A stretch of 64,000 nt of DNA from Batillaria attramentaria (lineage: Eukaryota; Mollusca; Gastropoda; Batillariidae). Numbering within the stretch: position 1 is the stretch's first letter; every line of letters starts with the position of its first letter. The notes below the pieces were generated by a model. It made no database searches. It saw nothing but the letters and a program-made list of their open reading frames with translations, and was not told the DNA's origin. Both the position numbers and the translations under genes were made by a program. Below, piece by piece: positions 46,708-58,479 of this stretch. The stretch covers positions 458,501 to 522,500 of the forward strand of contig JACVVK020000388.1 in NCBI GenBank assembly GCA_018292915.2, read 5' to 3'.

Positions 46708-47209
46708 GATGATATTTTCTCTTCCACATGTTCTAGACACTATGCGGATGCCAGTTTCTGCGAGAGACCTCAGTGAACAACCACCAATGTGGCCTCTACT
46801 GCTGGGATATTTCAGCTGCTGTCAGTTTTACCGAGAATAGTTTCCGGCCGGGTGGGGGGGGGGGGGGGGGGTTGGAGGGGAGGTGCGGGAAACTGGAACT
46901 TGGAAACCAACCAAAAATCCCTAGACCTGAATTGTCGGTTCCTTGCCGGGGTGGGGGGGGGGGGGGGTGGGGGGGGGGTGGTTCTTGCTTCCGGAAAAGG
47001 ACACACTGACGTAATGACAGATCAGTTTTCGACGCTGTGACGAATTCACATTACACCATTACAGTGTCGCAATAATTTGGTATGACAGTTTGACAGTATG
47101 TGAGGTGTCCTACCGCCCCCCCCCCCTCCTCACCCCTCGCTGATTGAACCGGACGTTGCCGCTTAGGTCAAATGTATATATATATATATTGTTCAGATTC
47201 CGGCATATA

Positions 47210-47375
47210 GTCAGGGGAGCCTGGGTGGCCGAATGGTAGAGCGTTGGACTTCTAATGCTCGGGTCGAGTTCGTATCGCGGCTGGGGCCAAATATCTGTGC
47301 CGACTTTTTCATCGTTGCCCCGTCTTTGATATCACCCGTATGTGGTGGAAAATCCCCAGACACCCACCCACCCAC
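47210..47375 (+). mobile_element. tRNA-derived SINE, family A
   Basis: A full copy, slightly deleted in box B (GGGTCGAGTTCG) and the tail. Flanked by CCGGCATATA at 47200-47209 and 47376-47385. It is inserted in one unit of a locally repeated sequence (see 47100-48480). Confidence 0.9.
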
Positions 47376-48009
47376 CCGGCATATACATGTAGTTACCGGA
47401 AGGTAAGTAGTCAGTCGCGCACCGCGCACCGAGCGTGCAGGGTTCAAAGCCTCGAGGTTGAGACGGAAAACCGGCTTCCGCTTTTGAAGCTCTAATGTTG
47501 TTTGCCAGATAGAAATGCCAGATAGTGTTTCATTTGACCATCACGGCCGTTTCTGTGACTTTGTGGCTTTTCATAGCAAAGGGGCGGGGGGGGGGGGGGG
47601 GGGAGGGGGGGGGGGGGGAGGTAACTGAAACCGCAAATGGACTCCGGGGTCTGGCGAGGTGAAGTCACGTGGCCGCTGACTTCGTTCTACTTTACTATAC
47701 ATCGACGGAATTGACTGGTATACATTTGCACTGACCCCCGAACTATACCAACTGAGCGACAGTATGGCATGTGTCCTTCCGCCCCACCCCCACCCCCACC
47801 CCCCGCCCCACCCCGCTGATTTAATCGGAGGTTGTTTAGGTTAAATGTATATATTGTTCAGAGTCCGGTATACAGTCGCCGGACGGGAAGGTAAGTACTC
47901 GCGCACCGAGCGTGCAGGATTCAAACCCTCGACTGAGGCTGATGGATGAAAACTGACGCTTTTGTAGCCGTATCCGGCAACAGAAGAAAGACATGTCAGT
48001 ATTACGGCG

Positions 48010-48092
48010 TGTACAAAGGGTAACTGACGCTTTCACACGCCTCCAAAACACGGCGGGCCTGATCAGTGCATGCGCACGCACAACGTGGCACC

Positions 48093-48137
<45 letters not shown>

Positions 48138-48192
48138 CACACTTGACTAGTTCGTGCTAACCCATGAGTGATCGGGGAAGACACATCCTCGA
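48010..48192. repeat. segmental repeat, uninterrupted partner of 41879-41930 plus 43278-43445
   Basis: Begins after CCGTATCCGGCAACAGAAGA (47969), which at the other locus lies on the far side of the LINE. Confidence 0.8.
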
Positions 48193-48549
48193 TCGGGGAT
48201 GAGTGATCGGGGAAGACACATCCCCCCCCCCCCCCCCCGCTAATTTAACCGGAGGTTGTTTAGGTTAAATAAATGTATATATTGTTCAGAGTCGGGTATA
48301 CAGTCGCCGGAAGGTAAGTACTCGCGAACCGAGCGTGCAGGATTCAAACCCTCGAGGCTGAGATGGATGAACACTGACGCTTTTGTAGCTCTAATGTTGT
48401 TGCCAGAGAGGAAGGTGTTTCATTTGACTATCACGGCCGTTTTCGTGACTTTGTGGCTTCTAACGGCAGAGAAATACGACTTTCTTTGAACCGACCGCCT
48501 GTTTCTGAACAGGCTGGGACTAGACAAATCTCCTAGAAGCTGCAATAAA

Positions 48550-48960
48550 TCAACTTATAATACGTAATAATAATAATAATAATGAGTATTGTATAGGCGC
48601 TTTACCCAATTTCACGAATCGGCTCAAAGCGCCGCGAACTGAACCCAACACGCACGCTCACGTGAATCACACGCATTCTCCCACACACTGGACATAAACA
48701 TATTACAATCACGTGGTGCGAAGGGTCAGCTCAGCTATTTAAATTTCGGAAATTAAAATTACACTGATTTATTTTTCAAATTTCGTGGGCTGAACATTTC
48801 CAAAGCAGAGGGGGAGGAAGCCGGAGTACCCGGAGAGAACCCCCGACGATCGGCCCGAATGAACGGTGCCACATACTTGACGCTGTCTAGCTGGTTCCAT
48901 CGACGTACGTATGTGGCTGGTTCTCAGTCTGCAACCAAATGACGTCGTCTGCTCAGTCAG
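48550..48960. repeat. dispersed repeat with AAT tail
   Basis: (AAT)n followed by GAGTATTGTATAGGCGCTTT and, further on, GGAGTACCCGGAGAGAACCC CCG, a phrase typical of interspersed repeats in marine invertebrates. Orientation suggests a minus-strand element with its tail at 48560. The class is not determined. Confidence 0.45.
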
Positions 48961-49112
48961 TACGCCGCGGTACACTTCTACAGCAACATATACGCCAGAC
49001 AGTTACAATAATGGTTTCAAGTGCTCTATTGTGACCTAATGTGACTGATTGTGATGCACAGGTAAAAGCCCAACTGTCACCCCCCCCCCCTTCCCCGAAA
49101 AATAAGGTCAAC

Positions 49113-49561
49113 CAGGGGCGCTGGAAGATGTTGGGGGGAGGGGGGGGGGGCAGAATCTCGGAGGGGGGAACGTTGCCCGAAGAAAGTGAAAAGCAGGGGG
49201 GGGGGGGGGGGGCGGCGATCAAATGCTGCGTAGACAAAAAACCTTTAAGAACCAGGACGTTGCCCGAAAAAAGTGAAAAGTGGGGGGGGGGGGGGGCAAT
49301 AAGAGGAGCGGACAGCCTTCGGTCCGCAAAAACAGAAGTTCTCTGTTGGGTGGGATGAGGGAGAGAGCACTAAGAGGGGTAGGGGGAGAGGTAGGGGAAA
49401 GGGGGGGGGGGCAAAACCATGGCTTTGCCCCCCCCCCCCTCCTGCCATAGTCACCTGATTTTCCAGGGGGGGCAAAAAGACACTCTTGCCCCCCCTGCTT
49501 GGGTACAGGGGGGGCAGCTGCCCCCCCTTCCCCCCCCCCCCCCCCCGTTCCGGCGCCCCTG
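49113..49561. mobile_element. G/C-block MITE, copy 2 (inverted)
   Basis: The same element in the opposite orientation, from CAGGGGCGCTGGAAG to TTCCGGCGCCCCTG. Flanking TCAAC and ACAAC agree at four of five bases. Confidence 0.85.
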
Positions 49562-49569
49562 ACAACTAA

Positions 49570-51300
49570 TACCGTCGTCAAAGACGACCATCTCATCAGA
49601 TCAAGTTAAGCAGTGTCTCAGCGTTCAGAAAATACCGGCTATGTTTGCGGGCAAAACTGAGCGTGCCATTACTGATTATTATTTTTTTAAAATTAATTTT
49701 TTTTGTTACAAGGTGCTTCTCGCTTTAGTACCTTGGTTTTTAGTAGAAACAACGCATCCCGGGCCATCCGGGGATTTTAGGTGATATCATCATTATGATA
49801 ATTTATGTTCTCCGGCCCATCCGGGCTATTCGGTATCGAGGGAATCCCTTTCGCGCCCTTCTCTATGATTTTGATCAGCATGCCCTGCCGCCGGTGTTGC
49901 ACATTCGGTGAACTGAAGTTTTCCATTCCGGCAGTGTTGTATCCCTTTCGTACGTAGGTATCGAGACTTTAATAATAACACTAGATCGGGCCAGTCAGTG
50001 CAGCGGCTGTTACACGCGGATCGAGGTTTGACTGACACAGGTAGACCAGTTGACGGGGTGGGTGGGTGTTCGGGAGTTTAACATCCTTTCCCACCACGAG
50101 CGGCAAATAAACCCCAGGGGACTAATTCTCATCGCGGCCTAACCCCGTGTTATAGCTATCCTCTGCCTATCACTACGTCTTTTTCGTTCCATTCAGTTCA
50201 CATCAGTCGGCCGGACAGGCCCTGGGATAGCTATCCGAGTCACGGCTTTACTGCTATACTGACTAGTCTGTTTCTACTGACACTCCTGCTGCGCGAAACA
50301 CTTCGATTTTAGAGCGGCGACGGTGTGGCTGATTTGTAAGCGCCGGTCAGTACCTTCATGGAGACCTATGCCAGGTTTATTCGTATATGTACTGGGTGAT
50401 CGCGGCTACGCCGTCCGGTCCGGAGAGGAGTGTTCATACATCGTTGCATTAACCTATGTACTCATGATATGCACTAATGCTCGAACAACAACAACAACAA
50501 TTGTGTACTCTGACGTACCGTGCGGACATCTACTGACACATGAAAAAAAAAAAGCATAATAATTTAGCAAGCACCTCGTCCAGGCCTTTCACCATCAGTT
50601 TGAGTGTACCGCCGGCGGATTTTAAACTGTGTGTCCTTGATATGCATGTGTACATGCACTTATAGATATTTGTTTATAGGATTACCGGAGCCTACATGAC
50701 ATCTACCGACACATGGGGAAAAAAGGTTATAATTTCCATGGATTTGGGAAGCACCTAGCCCCATTCACCACTGGAATAGTATTATGTATCTGCAGCACGC
50801 GTTATCACCATGACCTTACTGAGCAGAAACAGAGAAGAGGTTGTCTTCGTATCACATGACACATGAGACAAGAAGGCAGACACAGTTCAGCACTGACTTA
50901 GCCCGGCGAAGAACCACGTGCTGTCTGTTTGCGCAGCACGCAGGGAACCTCAGTTTTGAGTTGGTGTATTCGGGTTGAGTCTCGGGCTGACCTGAACAAC
51001 CCGGCCACTGTAGAGTGTATCATAAACTGAAGAGGGGTAGATTGTAAATATTTGGAGGAAAAATTTGAGACGTACAATTTGTACAAGCATGGCTAGGTGA
51101 GTCTCTCTCTCTCTGTCTCTCTCTCCCCCCCCCCTCTCTCTCTCTCTCAAAACTTTAACAGTTAAAAGAATGTTTCAGTCATCCCCTCCCCCGGGCCCTC
51201 TCCCCCCCCCCCCCCCAGTCTCTCTCGCCGGCTCTCTCTCGCTCTGTGACACATTTCTTATCGGCCATTCTGGCGCCTTCAGTTTTTGTCGTATATACTG
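49570..51300. other. intergenic DNA between the two divergent genes
   Basis: Contains a SINE fragment (50055-50102) and CT/C-rich stretches near 51100-51240. No ORF or RNA gene could be supported. Confidence 0.6.
50055..50102 (-). mobile_element. SINE family A 3' fragment
   Basis: GGGTGGGTGGGTGTTCGGGA then GTTTAACATCCTTTCCCACC is the reverse complement of the family A 3' end. Only the tail half is present. Confidence 0.65.
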
Positions 51301-51308
51301 AGTGGCTT

Positions 51309-51495
51309 GGCCGGTGTCATAAAGTTGTTGGACCCCCATAGTACTTGGACCCCCCCCCCCGGTCCAATAACTTTAAAGTTAATGGACCCCTCCTATAGTT
51401 GTTGGACCCCCCTGTTACTTAAAGGTGTTTCTCATTACTTAAGGTGTTTTAACCCATGTCGTGATTGTTTATAGATCTCCCTGTGATGCCGTTTG

Positions 51496-51565
<70 letters not shown>

Positions 51566-52013
51566 GAAGGTATTTTTTACGGGGGGGGGGGGGGGTATTA
51601 GTCGTGTATAATTCAGGCTCCAATCCAGTTATTTTCATCATTAATTCCTGGTTAATTACTGGTTATTATCAACATGATTCTTGGTATTGAAAAAAAAAAA
51701 AGATTAAAATATCAATGGTAAACACTTTCTAAGAAAATCTTTAAGAGGCCAGCAGAAACAATTATTATAAAACCGTGGTTAAAGTATAGAACACAAAACG
51801 TAGTTTACAAGGGATGGTGATATACAAAAGACGCAAACACGTCGGAATCACAGATTTCACATTAACAAATGTCTTTTGTTTTTTATTTACTCCTCCATGT
51901 ACAACACCCCTCCCCTCCCCATCCTCTCACCTGCGTCGTATTGACCCTGCCCCTCCGTACATATGACGCAACCATACCACCCCTCTCAATCCATATTGAC
52001 CTCCCCCACCCCC

Positions 52014-52086
<73 letters not shown>

Positions 52087-52711
52087 AAATTCACACATCC
52101 ACTGCAGACCGCAACCCTTTAACCCACATACCCCCTCCCCACCCCTCCGAGCAGATAGATCCCCCCATCCTCCAAATACTCACCCTCACCCCCACCATCC
52201 CCATATTGACCCCGCCCCCCATTCCGACTCATCAGCCCATATTCTATCGTCGTCAATATTAACAATATCAGTTTTAATTGCAGAAATATGTTAGGCGCAC
52301 TTCAGTTCTCACATCGGCAACACCGACCCCCCCCCCCCCCCCCACACACACACACGCCTGAATACGCACACACGGCAAACAGAGATACTTTGTTATGTAT
52401 CCGTTTTTATTTGATAGCTTATTTTCCTTCGGAAATCCAATGTGTCTGCGTCAATACCTCAGCTAGTTTAGTTTACCTGTACCAAGGTTACTCCTAAACC
52501 ACAATGTGTCGTGTACAAGTGATAGAAAAGAGAATAGAGCTATAAGTAACTGATTTTTTTTAAAGTGAAAGGGGGGCCCAACAACCATAGAGGGGGTCCA
52601 ATAATTATACCCTCTGATTATAATTGTTGGACCCCGGGGGTCCATTAACTTTAAAGTTATTGGACCGGGGGGTCCATTACTTGGGGGGTCCATTAACTAT
52701 ACCACACCGGC
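51309..52711. mobile_element. long-TIR element with GGACCCCC palindromes
   Basis: Left and right ends are inverted over roughly 115-130 bases: GCCGGTGTCATAAAGTTGTT versus (complement) GCCGGTGTGGTATAGTTAAT, followed in both by GGTCCAATAACTTTAAAGTT. The interior is CA repeats and C-rich low-complexity DNA. No target duplication recognised. Confidence 0.65.
51499..52082. repeat. two (CA)n tracts inside the 51309-52711 element
   Basis: 51499-51562 and 52016-52082 are pure CA runs of over 30 units each; between them is unique AT-rich and C-rich DNA. Confidence 0.95.
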
Positions 52712-52848
52712 TCACTTATCACGTCTTTGCAAATGATGTTCATATTCGCATGATGCACATTTACCATGCTGCGTTGTTTGTACACCCACTCCGCCTTTGC
52801 AAACGGGCACTGACACAGCCTAATGCAATAAAGATGTTGTCATGCCAG

Positions 52849-52854
<6 letters not shown>

Positions 52855-52907
<53 letters not shown>
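52855..52907. repeat. (CT)n microsatellite
   Basis: About 25 CT units immediately before the truncated LINE at 52917. Confidence 0.97.
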
Positions 52908-52908
<1 letters not shown>

Positions 52909-52916
52909 ACAACAAA

Positions 52917-53976
52917 GTGTTTTCACCAGTGGCAAGTTTTCTTTTCAAGGAAATGTTAAGTATGGAGTACCCCAGGGGTCTATTTTAGGGCCCCTGCTAT
53001 TTTTACTGTTTATTAACGATTTACCCTTACATGTCACTGACAGTAATGTTGATTGTGATCTCTTTGCTGATGACACAAGTCTCCATGTCTCCGGCAAAAA
53101 TACATCGGACATTAGCCATAATCTACAGACTAGTTTGAATCAGGTATCCTCTTGGTGTGAGGAGAATCACATGTTATTACACCCAGCAAAAACAAAAAGC
53201 ATGTTAGTTACAACTCGACAAAAGCATCAGTTAAAGCCAGCCCCTTTACAGCTTCGTATTCATACTGAACCCATTGAGCAAGTCACCGAACGACTTTTTC
53301 TAGGTATATATGTAGATCAGCAGCTTAAATGGGAGACTCACATCAATGCACTGTGCAAAAAACTGTCGAAGAACATCTTCCTGCTCTCAAAACTGAGACA
53401 TGTCACTGATCTTAATAGCCGTAAACTTTTCTTCTCCGCCCATATCAAATCACAAATTGATTATATTTCAACTGTGTGGGACGGATGTGGTGAACTACAC
53501 AGAAAGAGGCTAAATTCACTTTACAAACGAGCCGTTAAAATGGTTTTGCCGGGACCTATCCCGACTATCGATAAAATGAAGAAACTAGGTATACTCCCCC
53601 TTCAACAACAGCTCATATACAATAAATGTGTTTTAATGCACAAAATTCTAAACGACTCAGCTCCGCAATACTTATCATCTTTCTTTACCTCACGGCATGA
53701 CTGTGGCCGGACCTCGAGGAACGGTATTTTGACGTTACCCCTACCTCGTATTGACCTTTATAAAACTAGTCTCTCATTTGCTGGAGCATCACTGTGGAAC
53801 TCACTTCCGATGCCTATAAAGTCAGCAACTTCTCTAAAAACATTTAAAGCATTATTACGACGGTATTTGTTTGACTGTCTGTAGTGCGAACTAGTATTTG
53901 CAAATTGATGCTCACCATAATGCGTATTCCTACTCAGATCGCGTGATGGACTACTTTTTTTTTTCTCTTCTTTTTT

Positions 53977-54015
<39 letters not shown>

Positions 54016-54101
54016 GCATGCATGTTTGATGTTCCAGGCACGCTCAGTTCCAGATGGAACTACAAATGTTTGACCTTGACACAGTGTGTGTGCGCGCGCG
54101 C

Positions 54102-54151
<50 letters not shown>

Positions 54152-54340
54152 CTGTGTTCTCTTGTTCCAGATGTATTTTCTTCAATTTTGTTGTCTCTCT
54201 TTTTATGTCTTTTTATTCTTATTATTTGCTTTTCTCTAATCTTTCGTAGCATTAGCAACGGCAAGTTTGCAAACTGACGTACTTTCTGTCAAAACTTTTA
54301 CCGTTGAGAAATAAAGTTTCATCATCATCATCATCATCTC
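52917..54340 (+). mobile_element. Jockey/CR1-like LINE, 5'-truncated
   Basis: The RT palm is present: GVPQGSILGPLLFLLFINDL and catalytic LFADDTSLH at about 53060-53085, then the thumb and C-terminal region to 53884. The 3' UTR with CT and GT tracts ends AATAAAGTTTCATCATCATC, the tandem tail of this group. The endonuclease is missing. Confidence 0.87.
53135..53884 (+). pseudogene. LINE reverse transcriptase, C-terminal half
   Basis: 249 codons open, from NQVSSWCEENHMLLHPAKTK to LRRYLFDCL, including FLGIYVDQQLKWETHINALC and SLWNSLPMPIKSATSLKTFK. The frame extends upstream without an ATG to 52950 and contains the FADD box, so the palm survives but the N-terminus does not. Confidence 0.87.
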
Positions 54341-54529
54341 TCTCTCTCTCGGCCGGCTGCCTGTCTCTCTGTCTCCCCCCACCCCCACCCCACCGTCCCC
54401 CGCTTCCCCCTCCTCCCGTCCGTGTAACAGGATAATGTACTAAATAACTGACTGCACTGGTTTGCAGGCCAAAGCTACATCAGTAATTATTCTTGATTTA
54501 GATTATGGATCCGAGCCATTTATCGTATA

Positions 54530-54887
54530 CAGGGGCGCCGGAACCGGGGGGGGGGGGGGCAGCTGCCCCCCCTGTACCCAAGCAGGGGGGGCAAGAGTGT
54601 CTTTTTGCCCCCCCCCCCCCCCCTGGAAAATCAGGTGACTATGGCAAGAGGGGGGGGGCAAAGCCATGGTCTTGCCCCCCCCCCCCTTCCCCTACCTCTC
54701 GCCCTACCCCTCTTAGTGCTCTCTCCCTCATCCCACCCAACAGAGAACTTCTGTTTTTGCGGACCGAAGGCTGTCCGCTCCTCTGATTGCCCCCCCCCCC
54801 CCCCCGCTTTTCACTTTCTTCGGGCAACGTTCCCCCCTCCGAGATTCTGCCCCCCCCCCCTCCCCCCAACATCTTCCGGCGCCCCTG
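54530..54887. mobile_element. G/C-block MITE, copy 3
   Basis: CAGGGGCGCCGGAACC to TTCCGGCGCCCCTG, with GTATA on both sides (54525-54529, 54888-54892). Closest in its unique words to copy 2 (both contain the 'TTCTCTGTTGGGTGGGATGA' block or its complement). Confidence 0.88.
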
Positions 54888-55069
54888 GTATACATTTATA
54901 GCCTACAGTACCAACAACTCAACGTGTATGCAGTAAGATCAAACATGTGTCAGCTATCTGACATCAGGATGGCAATCAACACTCAAGTTAGCCTAGCAGA
55001 GACACTTTATCGGACGGAAATTCTAGGTCAAGCCGACAGTGAGCTTCTTCTTTGCGCGCACACGTACCG

Positions 55070-55080
55070 GTGTATATATG
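55070..55080 (+). promoter_or_regulatory. possible TATA box of the SLC16-like gene
   Basis: GTGTATATATG lies about 145 bases before the start codon. It is the only TATA-like element in the preceding few hundred bases. The assignment is tentative because the transcription start is unknown. Confidence 0.3.
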
Positions 55081-55219
55081 CGTTGTAGCTTTTACTGGTG
55101 GTCTACTGTCTGTCTAGGAACATTGTTCAATTGTTCAACAACAATCACGGTATCTGAGTCACTTGGTCAGAAAGGTACGTGTCAGGTTTCCACTGAACAG
55201 CAACACGTCAGTCGAGAAA

Positions 55220-55451
55220 ATGGACGCGGTGGTTCCTTCGGACCGAAACGACACAGAAATTGCCCCGAAGACTGAGCCAGAAAGGAGGAGAAATTTACCG
55301 AGAAGGAGTACAGAGACCCTTACAGAAGAAGATCACGGCGACACCTGCGTTGACGGGGATTCAACATCGCCGGCAGTCGGCTCACCTACGACACGCACTG
55401 CCAAGCCTGGACATCAGATGGACAGGGGGTACGCTTGGGTGATTTTGGCTG
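55220..55451 (+). CDS. SLC16-like exon 1 (cytosolic N-terminus and start of TM1)
   Basis: 77 codons plus one base. MDAVVPSDRNDTEIAPKTEP starts a charged cytosolic tail; the exon ends DRGYAWVILA at donor GTGCGT. The frame is open upstream of the ATG for about 19 codons but has no other ATG there. Decayed copies of the exon end lie in the following intron. Confidence 0.88.
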
Positions 55452-55825
55452 GTGCGTATGTATGATTTAGGTGGTGCATAACTGTCTTAGCGGTTTTACA
55501 AACTCTAACTCTTATGGGATACGTCTTTTACCCTTTACGTCATCCGATATTTCGTTGCGGAAGCCTCTCGCGAGTGGCCTGAACCCACGCATGAAGTGAT
55601 GACGTAGTGATGACGTATGGCGGCTAATTAGGTTACTCTCCGCAGTTCGCAGGGCTTACTAAACATTGCCATTGGCTACGCTTGGGTGGTTTAGGTTGGT
55701 GCTTATAATGAATGTGGCATGTATTCAGTGGCTAAAACACAACACTACCTCTTGTAGAATACCGACAACTCTTTTGCCCTTTACGTCATCGTGTGGATAA
55801 GGGCTATGCCTGGGCGGCTTTGGCG

Positions 55826-55897
<72 letters not shown>

Positions 55898-56066
55898 GGC
55901 ACATCCGCACGGAAAATGGTGGTTTAGTTGTTTTACTGCGTTGTTGTTTTTTGTTCGTTTGGTAGGTTTTGTTGTTGTTGTTTTGGGGTGTTTGTTTTGT
56001 TTTGTTGGGTTCTTGGGCTTTTGTTTGTTTGTTGTTGTGTTTTGTTGTTGTTGTTGTTTTGTGTGG

Positions 56067-56161
<95 letters not shown>

Positions 56162-58433
56162 GGAGGGGGGGTATCTAAATAGTTACCGTCCAACTGCCAT
56201 GCACGTAATAGTTAATTAAACTCTCCCTTTTCAGCGTATTTTACACTCTTTGGAATCGATGCGGGCTTTCTTCGCTCCTATGGCCTGTTTTTCGTGGAAA
56301 TGCAGGAACGGTATGATGTCTCGGCCTCGGAAATGTCCTTGGTAGGCAGCATAATGCAAGTAGTGCTTAGCATAACAGGTAAGTCCGGAGACAAATCCTG
56401 TGCCACCTTTTGTAGCCCGCATGTCCGCATTTGTTTGTTTCTTTGGATTTTGTTTGCTTTTATGGTTGTTGTTCGTTTGTTTGTTTTATTGGTTGGTTGG
56501 TTGGATGGTTGGTTGGTTGGTTGGTTGGTTGGTACTCAGCGTCACAGTTTGGACCTTAGTGTTGCCTTCAGTTCGCTGGCTAGGTCATTTCCGGTATACC
56601 TCGTCTTCCTTTTCGTATTCAGTGACAGTTTGTTTGTTTGTTTGTTTGTGGAGACGGAACGTGGCTTTACAATTCTTTGGCCAAGACCGATCCCATCTAA
56701 AACTGGCTTTTCTCATCTTTGTCCGACAGCTACATGTATTGTAGTGATATTTGTGTTATTCTTTTCCCTGCGTGTCAGCCATTTTTGTGATGACTTTCGT
56801 ACTGGGCGTCTTGACGGAAAGACAGAGTGCTCTGGTTGGCATCACAGTTTGGACCGTTAGTGTTGCCTTCAGTTCTTTGGCTACGTCATTTCCGGTCTAC
56901 CTCGTCACGCTCGGCGGACTGATTGGTATGTTTTGGTACGAGGACGTCGTTTATGTTATGTTATGTTATGTTATGTTATGTTATGTTATGTTATGTTATG
57001 TTATGTTATGTTATGTTATGTTATGTTTGGGTTGGTTTGGGTTGGGATGGTTTGATTTGGTCGTTGTTGTTGCTGTTGTTTGTTGATCTCTCTCTCTCTC
57101 TCTCTCTTTCGTTTTTTGTTTTCTTCTTCTTTTCTGGCGGGGATAGGGGTGCTAGGGTTGGAAGAGGGTCTGTTTTATTCTCAGCAGTACGCATAATACT
57201 GTATGAGACGTTGTAGGGATGATCGCGGTTGGTATCAATATGGTGGTAATGGTTGAACAGTCGTTTATCATTGTTTTGTCGTTGTTATTGTTATGTGATC
57301 GTGCTCTTCGCAGGTTTTGGGTTTTCCTTCATGTACGGCCCGGGCTTTGTCCTGCTCGGGAAATACTTCAAACGCCACCTGACTCTGGCCACGGCCATCG
57401 CTAACACGGGCGTGAGCGTCGGTGGGGTCGTCATTCCCATCGTCATTCGCTTCATCCTGGACGAGTTCTCCTTCCCTTCAGGTCACAAAGCATAATTTAA
57501 ATTAGGCAGGTTAGCTAGTAAGAGGACCTGCATTATTAAAATGAATTTCCCTCCTTTTCCTTTTCTTTTTTGTTTTTTTGTTTGTTTGTTTGCTTTTGGT
57601 TGGGGGGGGGGGGAGGATGGTTTGTTTTGTTTTTTTAAAGAGTTGCTAAAAGTGCTTTTGACCCCAGATTTTTTGTGAAAAGAGGGATGTTTGATGTGTT
57701 GAAAAAATGGCAGCTTTGATTTGAAGGGTGACCTATTTTTGATCATATCTTTGGGCGTGTGCCAGGGCATGAATAACGGAGTGCACAGTTTTGTGTATGG
57801 GGTTGGGAAGGACGCCTCATCAGCAGACTATGAAAATGACATTATCGGGGCTTGATTTTTGGCATGTAGCTTGTGGGCATGTCTTGCTTCATGAAACTGT
57901 TGTCTGTTTTGGTTGGAAAATCTGTTTTCAAGGATGTGTGCTTCCTGACATTTGTAGGAGCCAAAGAGTAGCAATGAACTGTAGTCTGTGATCTGCCAGG
58001 CCTCCTGCTTGTCGCCGCCATCTTGAGTCAGATGTTCGTCTGCGCATGTCTGCTTCGACCCGTTGGGCCAGTCGAGGCTGCAGGAACCCCTTCCACTGCC
58101 AAACCTGACGGTAAATCTGATTCCGGATTCGCTGATGAGGAAAGCGATGGCGGTAAAGGAGGCAGTTTTGAAATGGAAGAGACAAACAGAAGGTCTGGTC
58201 AGGATACGCTAGGAAGAAATGAAACTGGTGATGCATCTAACGTGGTAGCTGTAGGTCTGGAAGTGACCAGACATCGTACACCTGATCGTGATGGGCAGCT
58301 GGACACGATTGAAGAAGTTCCTGGTTCTTCCAGTGTAGTGTCCGCTGCTACTCAAGAGACGAGACCGCGTGGAGTACTACCTAACGTGGCTAAAGAGATG
58401 CATCACCTCCGTGAGACCCACTCAGAAGAAACA

Positions 58434-58479
<46 letters not shown>

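Larger units (their letters stand above)
47100..48480. repeat. three local copies of a composite repeat
   Basis: GTCCTACCGCCCCCC-type C-run, then GTTGCCGCTTAGGTCAAATG / GGTTGTTTAGGTTAAATGTA, TTGTTCAGAGTCCGGTATAC, GGAAGGTAAGTACTCGCG and GAGCGTGCAGGATTCAAACC recur near 47100, 47765 and 48225. The first unit was hit by a SINE. Part of the unit also occurs inverted at about 44953-45085. Confidence 0.75.

Noticed and set aside
44414..44967. Gly/Pro-rich open frames in the G/C-block regions (also 46773-47040, 49041-49596, 54505-54901)
   Set aside because: They arise from homopolymer G/C runs in MITEs; homopolymer lengths are unreliable and no protein family fits.
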